Under the pieces are notes generated by a model that was not told the origin of the DNA, did no database searches, and worked only from the letters and a program-made list of their open reading frames with translations. Shown here in pieces: positions 37,794 through 47,282 of a DNA stretch of 61,692 bases. Location: positions 1-61,692 of the forward strand of contig JAJTGC010000004.1 of assembly GCA_021298975.1 (NCBI GenBank), read 5' to 3'. Each line of letters starts with the position of its first letter. The first letter of the stretch is position 1. Source of the DNA: Oxalobacteraceae bacterium. Lineage in GTDB: Bacteria > Pseudomonadota > Gammaproteobacteria > Burkholderiales > Burkholderiaceae_D. The translations under genes were made by a program, and so were the position numbers.

Positions 37794-38654
37794 TCATGCC
37801 AGACTTGCCTCGGCCTGCATGGCCAGTTCACCGCGGGCATTGGCAGCCCACAGCGTCACGCTGCGGCCATCCGCCTCCAGGCGCCCGTGCACGCTGAAGG
37901 GCTCGATATCAAACAGGGGGCTGACCGCACGAAAAGTAAACGAGGCAAACGCACGGCCGGGCAATTCGCGCGCCACAAGGCCGGTCAACAGCGTCGCAAT
38001 CAAAGGCCCGTGCACGATCAGACCGGGATAGTCTTCCACCTCGGTCATGTAACGACGATCGTAATGAATCCGATGACCATTGAAGGTCAGCGCAGAATAG
38101 CGAAACAGCAGCACCGGATCCGGCACGATCGGTTGCGACCATTGCGCATCGGTTGGTGCTGCTTTGGACAACGCCGGCGCATCACCCGGTTGCGGTGGGT
38201 CGCGGTACACGATGTCATGCTCTTCCAGAATGACGGGCTCGCCGCTGACAGCAATCTCATGGGCCACCGTGACGAAGACCAGCGGGCCCGATTTACCCTG
38301 CTTGACGTTCACCGATCTGATCAGCGAAGTGCGCTCGGCCACCGCCCCCACAGGCAAGGGACCGCGAAAAATCACCCGACTACCCGCCCACATCCGGCGA
38401 GGCAGCGTGACCGGTGGCAGGAAGCCCCCACGCTGCGGATGGCCGTCCGCACCGATCAGCGACGCCGGGCTCACGGACCAGAAATACATCCAGTGCCACA
38501 AAGGCGGCAATGCCTCACCCTCGGCAGGTACCGACACCAAATCCAGCGTCGCCGACAAGGCCTGCGCCTTGCCGAGGTCGATCCGGTCAGTCCGCGTTTC
38601 AGTGCGGCCAATCCACTGGCTCAGTTGATCGATATCGGGAGTTTCGGTGGACAT
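37794..38654 (-). CDS. FAS1-like/MaoC dehydratase, probable itaconyl- or mesaconyl-CoA hydratase
   Basis: 286 residues from ATG 38654 (MSTETPDIDQLSQWIG). Two hot-dog halves: an N-terminal FAS1-like domain with WMYFWSVSPASLIGADGHP and LPRRMWAGSRVIFRGPL, and a C-terminal MaoC-like half with FRYSALTFNGHRIHYDRRY (catalytic Asn/His region) and YPGLIVHGPLIATLL. This arrangement is typical of mesaconyl-C4-CoA and itaconyl-CoA hydratases. It is the first gene of the minus-strand cluster. The start is not backed by a good ribosome binding site; an in-frame extension to 38786 looks non-coding. Confidence 0.8.
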   Translation of the reverse strand: MSTETPDIDQLSQWIGRTETRTDRIDLGKAQALSATLDLVSVPAEGEALPPLWHWMYFWSVSPASLIGADGHPQRGGFLPPVTLPRRMWAGSRVIFRGPLPVGAVAERTSLIRSVNVKQGKSGPLVFVTVAHEIAVSGEPVILEEHDIVYRDPPQPGDAPALSKAAPTDAQWSQPIVPDPVLLFRYSALTFNGHRIHYDRRYMTEVEDYPGLIVHGPLIATLLTGLVARELPGRAFASFTFRAVSPLFDIEPFSVHGRLEADGRSVTLWAANARGELAMQAEASLA

Positions 38655-38849
38655 GGCGCAGGCCTGACACAGCAGGGAAAACCCTATTGTCCAACACGCC
38701 CGGCGACCGGACAATTTGGATTTCCTGAAGGACGAATTGCAGGACAAATTATCGGGCGGATGCAGGTCGCCTGCAGTCACACCCAAGGATTTTCTTCAGT
38801 GGCGGGGCCGCCCGGAGGACTATAATCTTGGGCTTAACCGGAGCGCGCC

Positions 38850-39464
38850 ATGCATTTTTTTCAAAAGTTTATCGATCGCCATACCCTCGGCGTTTTCTTT
38901 CTGCTGGTCGCGGGTATGGCAAGGGCAGACAACACGCCACCAGCCGCCATTGACGCCGGCCTCGTGCAATCCACGCGCAGCATTGCCGGTGACCTGCTTG
39001 GCCAGCTCGGGCAGAAGCTGAAAGCCGCCATGTCCACTGACGGCCCGGTTGCCGCAGTCAGCGTCTGCAAGGAATCTGCCCCCGCGATTGCGCGCCAACT
39101 CTCCATCACCAACGATGCCAAAGTCACCCGCATAGGCACACGTGTCCGCAATCAAAACATGGGCGTGCCCAACGCATGGCAAAAGGAAGCGCTGACACAA
39201 TTTGAGGTTCGCCTGTCGCAAGGTGAAAAAGCGCCTGATATCGAGTACTGGCAAGTCGCTGACAATGGCCACGGCAAAAGTGAGCTGCGCTATGCGAAAG
39301 CGATTACGGTTCAGCCGCAGTGCCTCAGCTGCCACGGGGCCGCACAAGATATTGCCGCACCACTGGCCGACAAACTGCGCATCGAGTATCCGGATGATCA
39401 GGCAACCGGTTACAGCGTGGGTCAGCTGCGCGGTGCGGTTGTGGTCACGCGACCGCTGCCGTAA
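38850..39464 (+). CDS. DUF3365 (Tll0287-like) c-type haem protein, periplasmic
   Basis: 204 residues. N-terminal signal peptide (HTLGVFFLLVAGMARA, cleavage after ARA near residue 26), then a helical sensor-like domain (about 40-195) with VSVCKESAPAIARQLS, VRNQNMGVPNAWQ and the haem-attachment motif CLSCHG near residue 165. DUF3365 domains bind haem or small ligands and often occur in redox or gas sensing. Here it is a stand-alone periplasmic protein, divergent from the hydratase gene. Its function is not known. Confidence 0.82.
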   Translation: MHFFQKFIDRHTLGVFFLLVAGMARADNTPPAAIDAGLVQSTRSIAGDLLGQLGQKLKAAMSTDGPVAAVSVCKESAPAIARQLSITNDAKVTRIGTRVRNQNMGVPNAWQKEALTQFEVRLSQGEKAPDIEYWQVADNGHGKSELRYAKAITVQPQCLSCHGAAQDIAAPLADKLRIEYPDDQATGYSVGQLRGAVVVTRPLP

Positions 39465-39741
39465 AAGCTGCCAGGCACGTAAGTGTCAGCACTAGGACAG
39501 GCAGACGGATCATACTGCCATGATTCGTGGTTTACGGATGCGACATAGTCGATCTGCAACACACCGGAGCGAAGCAGTCAAATTGTTCAATCTACATACT
39601 GATGAAAAAACCTCCTGTATTTTGCAACGATGACATTCGTATCAATCCTTGATTTTTCCCACGACTGCGCTGCACCGAAAAACTGCCTCGCCACAAAACA
39701 CACATCTTTCAGCCTCGCGCTAAAACTATCAGGAATGTATC

Positions 39742-41682
39742 TTGTCGATCAGTAACCCCGAATTTTCGCAATCTTCCGTCATGCGGCCTGTCAGTGTCTC
39801 AGGCGGTGACAGCTTCCACCATGCGCCCTTGCCCGTGCTGGTTATCGCCGCGATCGGCGTGGTCTTTGGCGACATCGGCACCAGTCCGCTGTACGCATTA
39901 AAGGAGTGCTTCAGCCCCGAGCACGGCATACCGTTTTCCGCGGGTGCGGTGCTGGGAATTATTTCGATGATTTTCTGGGCGCTGCTGCTGGTCGTCACCC
40001 TCAAATATGTGGCCTTTGTCTTGCGCGCCGACAATCAGGGCGAAGGCGGCGTGCTCTCGCTGATGGCACTGGCGCTGCGCTCGGCACGAGCCGAGCGCAA
40101 GTCCTACACGCTGCTGCTGATGCTGGGTGCGCTGGGTGCGTGCATGCTGTTGGGCGAGTCGGTGATCACACCCGCGATCTCGGTGCTGTCGGCGGTGGAG
40201 GGACTCGAGGTAGTCCATCCGGAGATGAAGCGCTTTGTGATCCCGATTACTTTGCTGATCGTCACCGGTCTGTTCCTGATACAACGCTACGGTACCGCTG
40301 CCGTCGGGCGCTTCTTCGGTCCCGTCATGCTGATCTGGTTCGCAACGCTCGCTGGCTTTGGCCTGATCAATATTCTTGATAATCCCGGCATACTGAACGC
40401 CGTCAACCCGACGTATGCAGCGAACTTCATCAGCGAGCATACGCTGCAAGCCTACATCGTGATGGGATCCGTGGTGCTGGTGGTCACCGGGGTTGAGGCA
40501 CTGTATCTGGACATGGGGCACTTCGGTCGCAAGCCCGTACGTCTGGCCTGGCTGCTGGTCGCACTGCCCGCCTTGCTGGTCAATTACTTCGGACAGGGCG
40601 CGCTGCTGCTCTCGCAGCCGGAGGCAGCAAGCAATCCTTTTTTTCTGATGCTGCCCTCCTGGGCGCTGTGGCCCATGATCGGATTGGCGACGGTCGCTAC
40701 CGTGATCGCCTCGCAAGCGGTCATTTCAGGTGCATTCTCGCTCGCCAATCAGGGCATCCTGCTGGGCTTCCTGCCGCGCATGCAAATTCTTCACACCTCT
40801 GACACCGAACGCGGTCAAATTTATATGCCGATGGTGAACTGGCTGCTGCTGGTGCTGGTGATTTTTACTGTGATTCAGTTTCGTGAATCCGGCAATCTGG
40901 CAGCCGCCTATGGCATTTCAGTAACGACCACCATGCTCATCACCACCAGTCTGCTGGCGGTGGTGATGTACAGGGAATGGAAAATTCATCCCATCCTGGT
41001 GATTGCCTTGGCCGCCGTATTTTTCATTGTCGATTTCTCTTTCTGGACCGCCAACCTGATCAAGGTCAAGGACGGTGGCTGGTATCCGCTGATGCTGGGT
41101 GCGATCTGCTTCGTGATGCTCACCACCTGGTACAAGGGTCGCCGACTCTTGCGCGAACGTGTTGTGCATGATTCGATCCACCTGCCCGAGTTTGTGGAGT
41201 CCCTGCTGGCGTACCCGCCGCATCGTGTCGAAGGCACAGCCGTCTTTCTTACCGCCCACATTGATTTCGTGCCAGTGGCACTGCTGCACAACCTCAAGCA
41301 CAACCGCGTTCTGCACGAGCGGGTGATATTTCTGAAGCTCTCCATCTGGGACGTGCCCTATGTGCGTGATGAAGAGCGCCTGACGATCAGCGAGCTGGGC
41401 AGCAACATCTACGTCGTGCGCGCGGTTCATGGTTTCAAGGAGACACCGGACATCAATGCCGTGCTGAAGTTACTCGAGCAGCAGCATGGCCTCACACTGG
41501 AATTGTCCGACACGTCGTTCTTCCTCGCGCGCGACACCATCGTCCCCAGCAACCTGCCGGGCATGGCCTTGTGGCGCGAACGTTTGTTTGCCTGGATGAT
41601 GCAAAACGCCGCCAAGCCATCGGACTTCTTCCGCATTCCGCCAAACCGGGTGGTCGAGCTGGGAACAAAAATCGAAATCTGA
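39742..41682 (+). CDS. kup: KUP-family low-affinity potassium transporter
   Basis: 646 residues. Twelve membrane helices followed by a soluble C-terminal domain (about 480-646). Diagnostic blocks: [80 protein letters not shown] and [12 protein letters not shown] take the TTG at 39742 as start because AGGAA (39731-39735) is six bases upstream; ATG 39781 is the alternative. Acts in K+ uptake at the inner membrane. Stands alone; 277 bases without features precede it. Confidence 0.93.
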   Translation: MSISNPEFSQSSVMRPVSVSGGDSFHHAPLPVLVIAAIGVVFGDIGTSPLYALKECFSPEHGIPFSAGAVLGIISMIFWALLLVVTLKYVAFVLRADNQGEGGVLSLMALALRSARAERKSYTLLLMLGALGACMLLGESVITPAISVLSAVEGLEVVHPEMKRFVIPITLLIVTGLFLIQRYGTAAVGRFFGPVMLIWFATLAGFGLINILDNPGILNAVNPTYAANFISEHTLQAYIVMGSVVLVVTGVEALYLDMGHFGRKPVRLAWLLVALPALLVNYFGQGALLLSQPEAASNPFFLMLPSWALWPMIGLATVATVIASQAVISGAFSLANQGILLGFLPRMQILHTSDTERGQIYMPMVNWLLLVLVIFTVIQFRESGNLAAAYGISVTTTMLITTSLLAVVMYREWKIHPILVIALAAVFFIVDFSFWTANLIKVKDGGWYPLMLGAICFVMLTTWYKGRRLLRERVVHDSIHLPEFVESLLAYPPHRVEGTAVFLTAHIDFVPVALLHNLKHNRVLHERVIFLKLSIWDVPYVRDEERLTISELGSNIYVVRAVHGFKETPDINAVLKLLEQQHGLTLELSDTSFFLARDTIVPSNLPGMALWRERLFAWMMQNAAKPSDFFRIPPNRVVELGTKIEI

Positions 41683-41747
41683 GGAAGCAGGGATTGAATA
41701 AAACCGGAAATTTTTGTAGAAAAAAAATCAAACCCAACGCTTGATTC

Positions 41748-41927
41748 GTCATTCACCCGCGTGGCACAGCGGCACTGGCACGTCGCAAAGTAGGGATTGA
41801 TTCAGCGTTTCCCCAAAAATTATTCGGGCCGCGCTTCGTCAGTGACCCGCACCGCACAGCGGCACTGGCGCGTCGCAAAGTAGGTATTGATTCAACGTTT
41901 CCCCAAAAATTATTCGGGCCGCGCCGT
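41748..41927. repeat. 90-bp tandem duplication downstream of kup
   Basis: Two copies with an exact 90-base period (41748-41837 and 41838-41927). Shared blocks include CAGCGGCACTGGC, CGTCGCAAAGTAGG and CCCCAAAAATTATTCGGGCC; about eight positions differ. It fills the space between the kup stop and the stop of the convergent methyltransferase gene. No coding frame spans it. Confidence 0.9.
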
Positions 41928-41931
41928 CATG

Positions 41932-42699
41932 TCAGCCAACAGATTTTCCGCGAACAGGCTGAAACGGCGCGCGATACAACCAGACAGGCTTGCCTTCCAC
42001 CGTACGCAGCACGGCCGTCGCTTGTAATGCTTCTGCAGGAAATTCGAGACTGGCCAGCCAGGCGCCCGCTCGCAGCTCGGCGGCTGCTTTTTCTACCGCA
42101 CGCGGCATCGTTTCCGGTCGCTGAAACAGATACACCATGTCATGCGCTGACCAGTCTGCGCCCCACATATCACCTTGTCGTATCTTCGCCCACGGGCACA
42201 GCAGCGCAGTCAACCCGCGCAATGGCCAGCTCCATTCGATACCATGCAGGCTGGCCTGCGGATACGCCGATCGCAAGGCGCGCAAGCCATGACCCAGACC
42301 ACAGCCGGCATCGAGAATGGACGCGCCGGGACTCAGTGGCGCGGCCATTGCCATCCCTGTCAGGGCGTCGGCCGGTGTCGGAAACAAGGGCGCATCGCGC
42401 CAGGCATTCATCGGATACACCAGCGCCACGATGACCAGCGGCAGCAGCCAGGCCCAGGCCGGCAAACTGACCGCACCCGACAAGAGCAGCGATAGCGGAA
42501 AACCTGCTGCCACCGCGACACGTCGCCAGAAGGTGCCCGCCAGCACACTGAGCAGCGCGCCCAAGGCCGTCGCTACGCTCAAAGCCAGCCAGACGGTGAC
42601 GCCCGCCTTTTGCAGCAGGCCATAGCAAAGCCAGCTGCCGCTCCAGGCCATCAGGGCGGGCAAGGGCCAGCGCAGCAAAGAAAAATGAAAATTTGGCAC
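41932..42699 (-). CDS. Membrane-anchored class I SAM-dependent methyltransferase
   Basis: 255 residues. Three or four hydrophobic segments at about 10-27, 34-58, 63-78 and 80-96, followed by a methyltransferase domain with motif I ILDAGCGLGHGLRAL (128-142), an acidic residue after the second strand (HGIEWS) and GDMWGADWSAHDMVYLFQ. The soluble part is short. Such fusions of a small membrane domain with a methyltransferase occur widely in Burkholderiales but have no assigned substrate. Convergent with kup. Confidence 0.75.
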   Translation of the reverse strand: MPNFHFSLLRWPLPALMAWSGSWLCYGLLQKAGVTVWLALSVATALGALLSVLAGTFWRRVAVAAGFPLSLLLSGAVSLPAWAWLLPLVIVALVYPMNAWRDAPLFPTPADALTGMAMAAPLSPGASILDAGCGLGHGLRALRSAYPQASLHGIEWSWPLRGLTALLCPWAKIRQGDMWGADWSAHDMVYLFQRPETMPRAVEKAAAELRAGAWLASLEFPAEALQATAVLRTVEGKPVWLYRAPFQPVRGKSVG

Positions 42700-42789
42700 G
42701 CGTGGATTATATTCGCGTCATGCAGCATGTCCTGAAAATGACTACACTCTGCCGCGTCCAGTCAGCGCTGCCTCTTTAAAGGAAAACCC

Positions 42790-43005
42790 ATGAAAGTCAA
42801 ACAGATTTTGTCCGGTGTCGAGCTCGTGATTGCCGATATCGAGGTTCAACTCGAAGGCGAACTGCGGTCCAGCCATACCTTGTGCGCGTTGCTGCGCGAT
42901 GAAGGCGGCAAAGAAGTGCTGATTCCGCTCAACACGCCCGACGGTCGCCCTATCTTCATGAATCCTGAAAATGCCATCGCTGACGGCAAGGATCAATCGC
43001 ACTAA
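42790..43005 (+). CDS. Small conserved-type hypothetical protein upstream of nhaA
   Basis: 71 residues, MKVKQILSGVELVIADIEVQ then LLRDEGGKEVLIPLNTPDGRPIFM. AAAGGA lies eight bases before the ATG. It has a small beta-rich pattern, no signal peptide and no membrane helix. It ends eight bases before nhaA, so the two are probably co-transcribed. Function unknown. Confidence 0.7.
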   Translation: MKVKQILSGVELVIADIEVQLEGELRSSHTLCALLRDEGGKEVLIPLNTPDGRPIFMNPENAIADGKDQSH

Positions 43006-43013
43006 ACCACACC

Positions 43014-44207
43014 ATGCCAACACGCCTGCTCACAAAAACCTTCAACAGCTTTTTCGAATCTGAAAAATCGGGTGGTCTGCTGCTGCTGTTTGCCACTGCC
43101 ATTAGCGTGACCCTGACGAACTCTGCCCTTGGTCCCCAATATCTGGGTTTCTGGCAAACAGAGTTGGTCGGTCTCACGCTGGAACATTGGATCAATGATG
43201 GCCTGATGGCGATTTTTTTCCTGATGATAGGACTCGAGCTTGAGCGTGAGTTGTACGTCGGTGAGTTGTCCGACCTGAGCAATGCGCTACTGCCCATCTT
43301 CGCGGCGGTAGGCGGCATGCTCGCGCCAGCCCTGATTCATTACGCCTTCAATAGTGGTCAGGCCACCCAGCCCGGTGTCGGCATACCGATGGCAACCGAC
43401 ATCGCCTTTGCGCTTGGGGCGCTGGCACTGTTAGGCAAACGCATTCCTGCGTCCCTGAAAATTTTTGTGGTGGCGTTTGCAGTGATTGATGATTTGGGCG
43501 CCATTATCATGATCGCGCTTTTCTACACCGATACCGTGGCCTTGCAATATCTGGCGGGCAGCCTCGGCGTCTGGCTGGTTTTGCTGAGCCTGAATCGACA
43601 CTTCCGCGTTTCCTCCCTGACGGTCTATCTGGTCGGTGGTGTGCTGATGTGGATCTTCATGCTCAAATCCGGCATTCATGCGACCGTAGCGGGTGTCATG
43701 TTGGCGTTTGCGATTCCCTTCTGGCGGCGTAACGAGACCGTCGATTCACCGTCCTACGTGCTGGAAAACAGGCTTCACAAACCGGTGGCATTTGTGGTGC
43801 TGCCGATTTTTGCACTGGCCAATACCGGCATCGTCATCGGTGCTGGCTGGCTGGGTGAGCTCAGCGGACCCAACAGCCTCGGTGTGATGGGCGGCTTGGT
43901 CATCGGCAAACCGTTGGGCGTTGTGCTGCTCTCACTCATGGCAGTCATGCTGGGTATTTGCAGTCTCCCGCCTGATCTGCGCTGGCGTCATCTGATCGGC
44001 GCCGGCATGCTCGGCGGCATAGGATTCACGATGTCGATTTTCATCACCAATCTGGCCTTCGCAGACCAGCCAGCGTTCATCAATGCTTCCAAAATGTCTG
44101 TGTTTGCGGCATCGATGTTGGCAGGCGCGATGGGATTTTTGTGGCTGCGATTTTGTGGCACAGGAGAAGCGGCTTGCGATGACCGGACGGTGCCATCACC
44201 CCGCTGA
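43014..44207 (+). CDS. nhaA: Na+/H+ antiporter NhaA
   Basis: 397 residues with the NhaA fold. Ion-binding aspartates are visible: D129 in MATDIAFALGAL, and the pair D159/D160 in FAVIDDLGAIIMIALFY. MIGLELERELYVGELSD and GIHATVAGVMLAFAIP also match. It exports sodium in exchange for protons at the inner membrane, serving pH and salt balance. Preceded closely by the small 71-residue gene; converges with the DUF1854 gene 102 bases on. Confidence 0.94.
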   Translation: MPTRLLTKTFNSFFESEKSGGLLLLFATAISVTLTNSALGPQYLGFWQTELVGLTLEHWINDGLMAIFFLMIGLELERELYVGELSDLSNALLPIFAAVGGMLAPALIHYAFNSGQATQPGVGIPMATDIAFALGALALLGKRIPASLKIFVVAFAVIDDLGAIIMIALFYTDTVALQYLAGSLGVWLVLLSLNRHFRVSSLTVYLVGGVLMWIFMLKSGIHATVAGVMLAFAIPFWRRNETVDSPSYVLENRLHKPVAFVVLPIFALANTGIVIGAGWLGELSGPNSLGVMGGLVIGKPLGVVLLSLMAVMLGICSLPPDLRWRHLIGAGMLGGIGFTMSIFITNLAFADQPAFINASKMSVFAASMLAGAMGFLWLRFCGTGEAACDDRTVPSPR

Positions 44208-44309
44208 CTGCGAACATCGCATTCTCTGCACTGCCACTACTTTCGAGGTCGCCTCACTGCATCCTGCGCTATTGAAATGAAAAACCCTGAAACTCACAGG
44301 CTCTGAGAG

Positions 44310-44825
44310 TCAGAGAAATCGATCGAGCAGACGCCGTGACTGGCGATCCATGGCACGCATGTCTTCGATGCGATAGGTCACGCCGTGGCTGTCCGTAATC
44401 AGCAAGCCATTGCCCCGCAGCCGACGAATATCTTCCTCGCCTTTGAGAACAAACGTGGTCAGACCACGGTCGGTGCGTACCTGCCAGGTGCTGGGGGTAG
44501 CGAAGGTAGACACTGCCGTCAGTTTGTCAATGACCGGAATGAAGTCGCGCTGAGCGATCTCATCCATCAGCAGCTTGCGACTGTCAGCATCAAGTTCAGA
44601 AATACTCGCGAAAAAAGTCAGCTCATGGCCCTCGCTGTCGAGCAGCGACACGTTCTCGCCCGGCGCCTCGATCGGAAAAGGCTGTGCCGGCACAATGCCT
44701 TCATGCGATTCACCCTGTTCATCGGTGAAAACCAGACTTCCGAACGCATTGCGCCAGAGCCGGTGTCGCCCAGGCTGGAACTGTTTGCCTGTGGTCTCTT
44801 CGGTGACGTCGCTTGCAGCGTTCAT
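44310..44825 (-). CDS. DUF1854 protein of the cyanophycin locus
   Basis: 171 residues, soluble: HRLWRNAFGSLVFTDEQGES, ISELDADSRKLLMDEIAQRDFIPVI, WQVRTDRGLTTFVLKGEEDIRRL and RIEDMRAMDRQSRRLLDRFL. From memory of family naming, DUF1854 proteins accompany cyanophycin synthetase genes in Proteobacteria; I cannot check this here. The start overlaps the ABC transporter stop by four bases (ATGA), so the two are made together. Biochemical role unknown. Confidence 0.8.
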   Translation of the reverse strand: MNAASDVTEETTGKQFQPGRHRLWRNAFGSLVFTDEQGESHEGIVPAQPFPIEAPGENVSLLDSEGHELTFFASISELDADSRKLLMDEIAQRDFIPVIDKLTAVSTFATPSTWQVRTDRGLTTFVLKGEEDIRRLRGNGLLITDSHGVTYRIEDMRAMDRQSRRLLDRFL

Positions 44826-47125
44826 GATGCAACCCGGGTCAGAGGAATATGGATGCGAGGTGGCTCCTCGTCTTCGGTATCGACGTTGCGCGCCTGTGCC
44901 TCATACAGCCGCCAGTAAGCACCGCGCTCAGTCATCAGTTCTTCATGCGAGCCCAGCTCAACCACCTCGCCACGCTCAAGCACCACCAGCCGGTCGGCGC
45001 GACGCAATGTGGACAGGCGATGCGCGATCGCAATCGTCGTACGTCCCTGCACCAGGTTGTCCAGGGCTTTCTGAATTTCTTTTTCGGTTTCGGTGTCCAC
45101 GCTGGAGGTCGCCTCGTCCAGCATCAAAATACGCGGATTGATGAGCAGCGCACGGGCGATGGAGATGCGCTGCCGTTCGCCGCCCGACAAGCCCTGACCC
45201 CGTTCGCCAACGATGGAGTCATAGCCATGACGCAAGCGAAGAATGAATTCATGGGCGTGCGCTGCGCGCGCTGCTGCCACGATTTCAGCCCGGGTCGCGT
45301 TGGGCTTGCCGTAAGCAATGTTCTCGGCAATCGTGCCGTGAAATAAAAATGGCTCCTGCAATACCAGACCAATATGCTGCCGATAATCTGCGACCGGGTG
45401 GCGCCGGATGTCCGTTCCACCCATCATGATGGCACCATCGGAGACATCATAGAAACGACAGATCAGATTCATCAGCGTGCTCTTGCCGGAGCCGCTGTGG
45501 CCGACCAGACCAATCATTTCGCCGGGACGAATATCAAAGTTCACACCCTTGAGTATGCGCCGACTGCCGTGTCTGAAGCCCACTTCACGCAGCGAGATCA
45601 CGCCCTGCCGCGCTGGTACCGGCAGGGGATTGGTGGGCTCCGGCACACTGGATTTGTGATCCAGAATATCGAAAATCCGCTTCGCGCCGGCAGCGGCTTT
45701 TTGTGTGTGCGACACGATGCGGCTCATGGAATCAAGTCTGCCGTAGAAGCGACCAATGTAGGCAATGAACGCCACCAGCACACCCACGGTCACACCATGA
45801 TGCATCACCAGCCAGATGCCAAAACCCCAGACCACCAGCAAACCAACTTCCGTCAGCATCGTGACCGTCGGTGCAAACAAGCTCCAGGTACGATTCAGTT
45901 TGTCATTCACCGCAAGATTGTGCATGTTCGCGTCGCGAAACCGCTGCGACTCGCGCGCTTCCTGAGCAAACGCCTTCACAACGCGGATGCCGGGAATCGT
46001 ATCGGCGAGCACGTTCGTGACATCGCCCCAGATACGATCAATCTTTTCAAAACCCGTGCGCAAGCGGTCACGCACCGAGTGAATCATCCACACGATCAGG
46101 GGCAGCGGTAGCAAAGTCACCACCGTCAGCCACGGATTGATCGTAAAGAGAATCACCGCCGTCATGACCAGCAGCAGCACATCGGTGGCGAAATCCAGCG
46201 CATGCAGCGACAGAAAAACACAGATGCGATCGGATTCATTGCCGATACGCGCAATCAGATCACCGGTACGCTTGGCGCCGAAATATTCGAGCGAGAGCGT
46301 CATCATGTGATCGAAGGTGGCCGTGCGCAAGTGCGCACCGATGCGCTCGGACACAAGCGCCAGCAGATACGTGCGCCACCAGCCCAGCCCCCAGGCGGTC
46401 AGTGCCGCAATCAGCAGACCGGACAGGTAGATCATCACGTCATGCGTGTCGATCGCAGCGCCCGTGTGCGTGGGGATCAGGATCTCGTCCATCAACGGCA
46501 TCGACAGATACGGCGGCACCAGCGTTGCGGCGGTCGCAGCCAGCGTCAGGAAAAACCCCAGCAACAACTGCAAACGATAGGGCCTGGCAAAACGCCAGAG
46601 GCGAAACAACACCCAGGTAGAGACAGGCTGAAGAAGCTCGCGATGACAGACCGGACATTCCTCGCTCTCCTCGGGCAAGGCGGATTGGCAGCTGGGACAC
46701 CGAGCCGCCGCTTCATCGGTGGTCAAAGTCTGGCCAGCGCGCGTGATCTGCACCCGCTCGAACTGCTGCATCAGGCGTATGGCGCCGACTTCCTGCTCCA
46801 GCGTGAAACGCCAGCGCGCAAGGCAAGACTGCGCATTATGCAAAGCCAGCGTGGCCACACCCGCATGGTCCGTGTGATGCAAACTCAATTCGCTGGTGAG
46901 CGGCCAGCTGACCCACCCGTGCCCATCCGAATCGCTTATCATTCGATCCGTCGTCAGCAGAACTCTGCTGGCGGAAAACCGCAGAGCCGCATCAAGATCG
47001 GGTTCCAGTACGGACAGCACCTGCTCTCCTTCGTGCAATGGCGGCAGGGGTCTGTTCAGTGAAGCCGCCTGACTGTCCTCAGACAAGATGCCGGTCGGTT
47101 TGGATGACGATAAACTGGAAGACAT
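44822..47125 (-). CDS. ABC exporter (fused permease-ATPase) with N-terminal zinc ribbon, cyanophycin-associated
   Basis: About 767 residues from ATG 47125 (MSSSLSSSKPTGI); the frame extends to 47233. The first 110 residues form a PH-like beta domain (VLLTTDRMISDSDGHGWVSWPL). A four-cysteine ribbon follows (CPSCQSALPEESEECPVCHRE), then six membrane helices of an ABC exporter (about 185-470) and an ATPase with Walker A GHSGSGKST, signature LSGGERQRISIARALL and Walker B ILMLDEATSSVDTETE. Divergent from the first cyanophycin synthetase across 157 bases and coupled to the DUF1854 gene. Substrate unknown; a role in cyanophycin or dipeptide handling is inferred only from position. Confidence 0.85.
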   Translation of the reverse strand: MSSSLSSSKPTGILSEDSQAASLNRPLPPLHEGEQVLSVLEPDLDAALRFSASRVLLTTDRMISDSDGHGWVSWPLTSELSLHHTDHAGVATLALHNAQSCLARWRFTLEQEVGAIRLMQQFERVQITRAGQTLTTDEAAARCPSCQSALPEESEECPVCHRELLQPVSTWVLFRLWRFARPYRLQLLLGFFLTLAATAATLVPPYLSMPLMDEILIPTHTGAAIDTHDVMIYLSGLLIAALTAWGLGWWRTYLLALVSERIGAHLRTATFDHMMTLSLEYFGAKRTGDLIARIGNESDRICVFLSLHALDFATDVLLLVMTAVILFTINPWLTVVTLLPLPLIVWMIHSVRDRLRTGFEKIDRIWGDVTNVLADTIPGIRVVKAFAQEARESQRFRDANMHNLAVNDKLNRTWSLFAPTVTMLTEVGLLVVWGFGIWLVMHHGVTVGVLVAFIAYIGRFYGRLDSMSRIVSHTQKAAAGAKRIFDILDHKSSVPEPTNPLPVPARQGVISLREVGFRHGSRRILKGVNFDIRPGEMIGLVGHSGSGKSTLMNLICRFYDVSDGAIMMGGTDIRRHPVADYRQHIGLVLQEPFLFHGTIAENIAYGKPNATRAEIVAAARAAHAHEFILRLRHGYDSIVGERGQGLSGGERQRISIARALLINPRILMLDEATSSVDTETEKEIQKALDNLVQGRTTIAIAHRLSTLRRADRLVVLERGEVVELGSHEELMTERGAYWRLYEAQARNVDTEDEEPPRIHIPLTRVAS

Positions 47126-47282
47126 GAATGGGCGAGTTGGGTCTGCGATTCGATCTGTTTTTGGTCTGGGTCTCTGTGGGTGATACCGCACAACCGCTGG
47201 AGCCACGGCGGATTGTCGCGCAATCGGCTGCACCCGTCCAACGTGGTCGCCATATTACCCTTTTACGACGTTTTCATTTGAC
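47126..47282. promoter_or_regulatory. Divergent promoter region of the cyanophycin locus
   Basis: 157 bases between the ABC transporter start (minus) and the first cyanophycin synthetase (plus). Both units must be driven from here unless the transporter frame starts further upstream at 47233. I see no clear operator. Confidence 0.4.
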
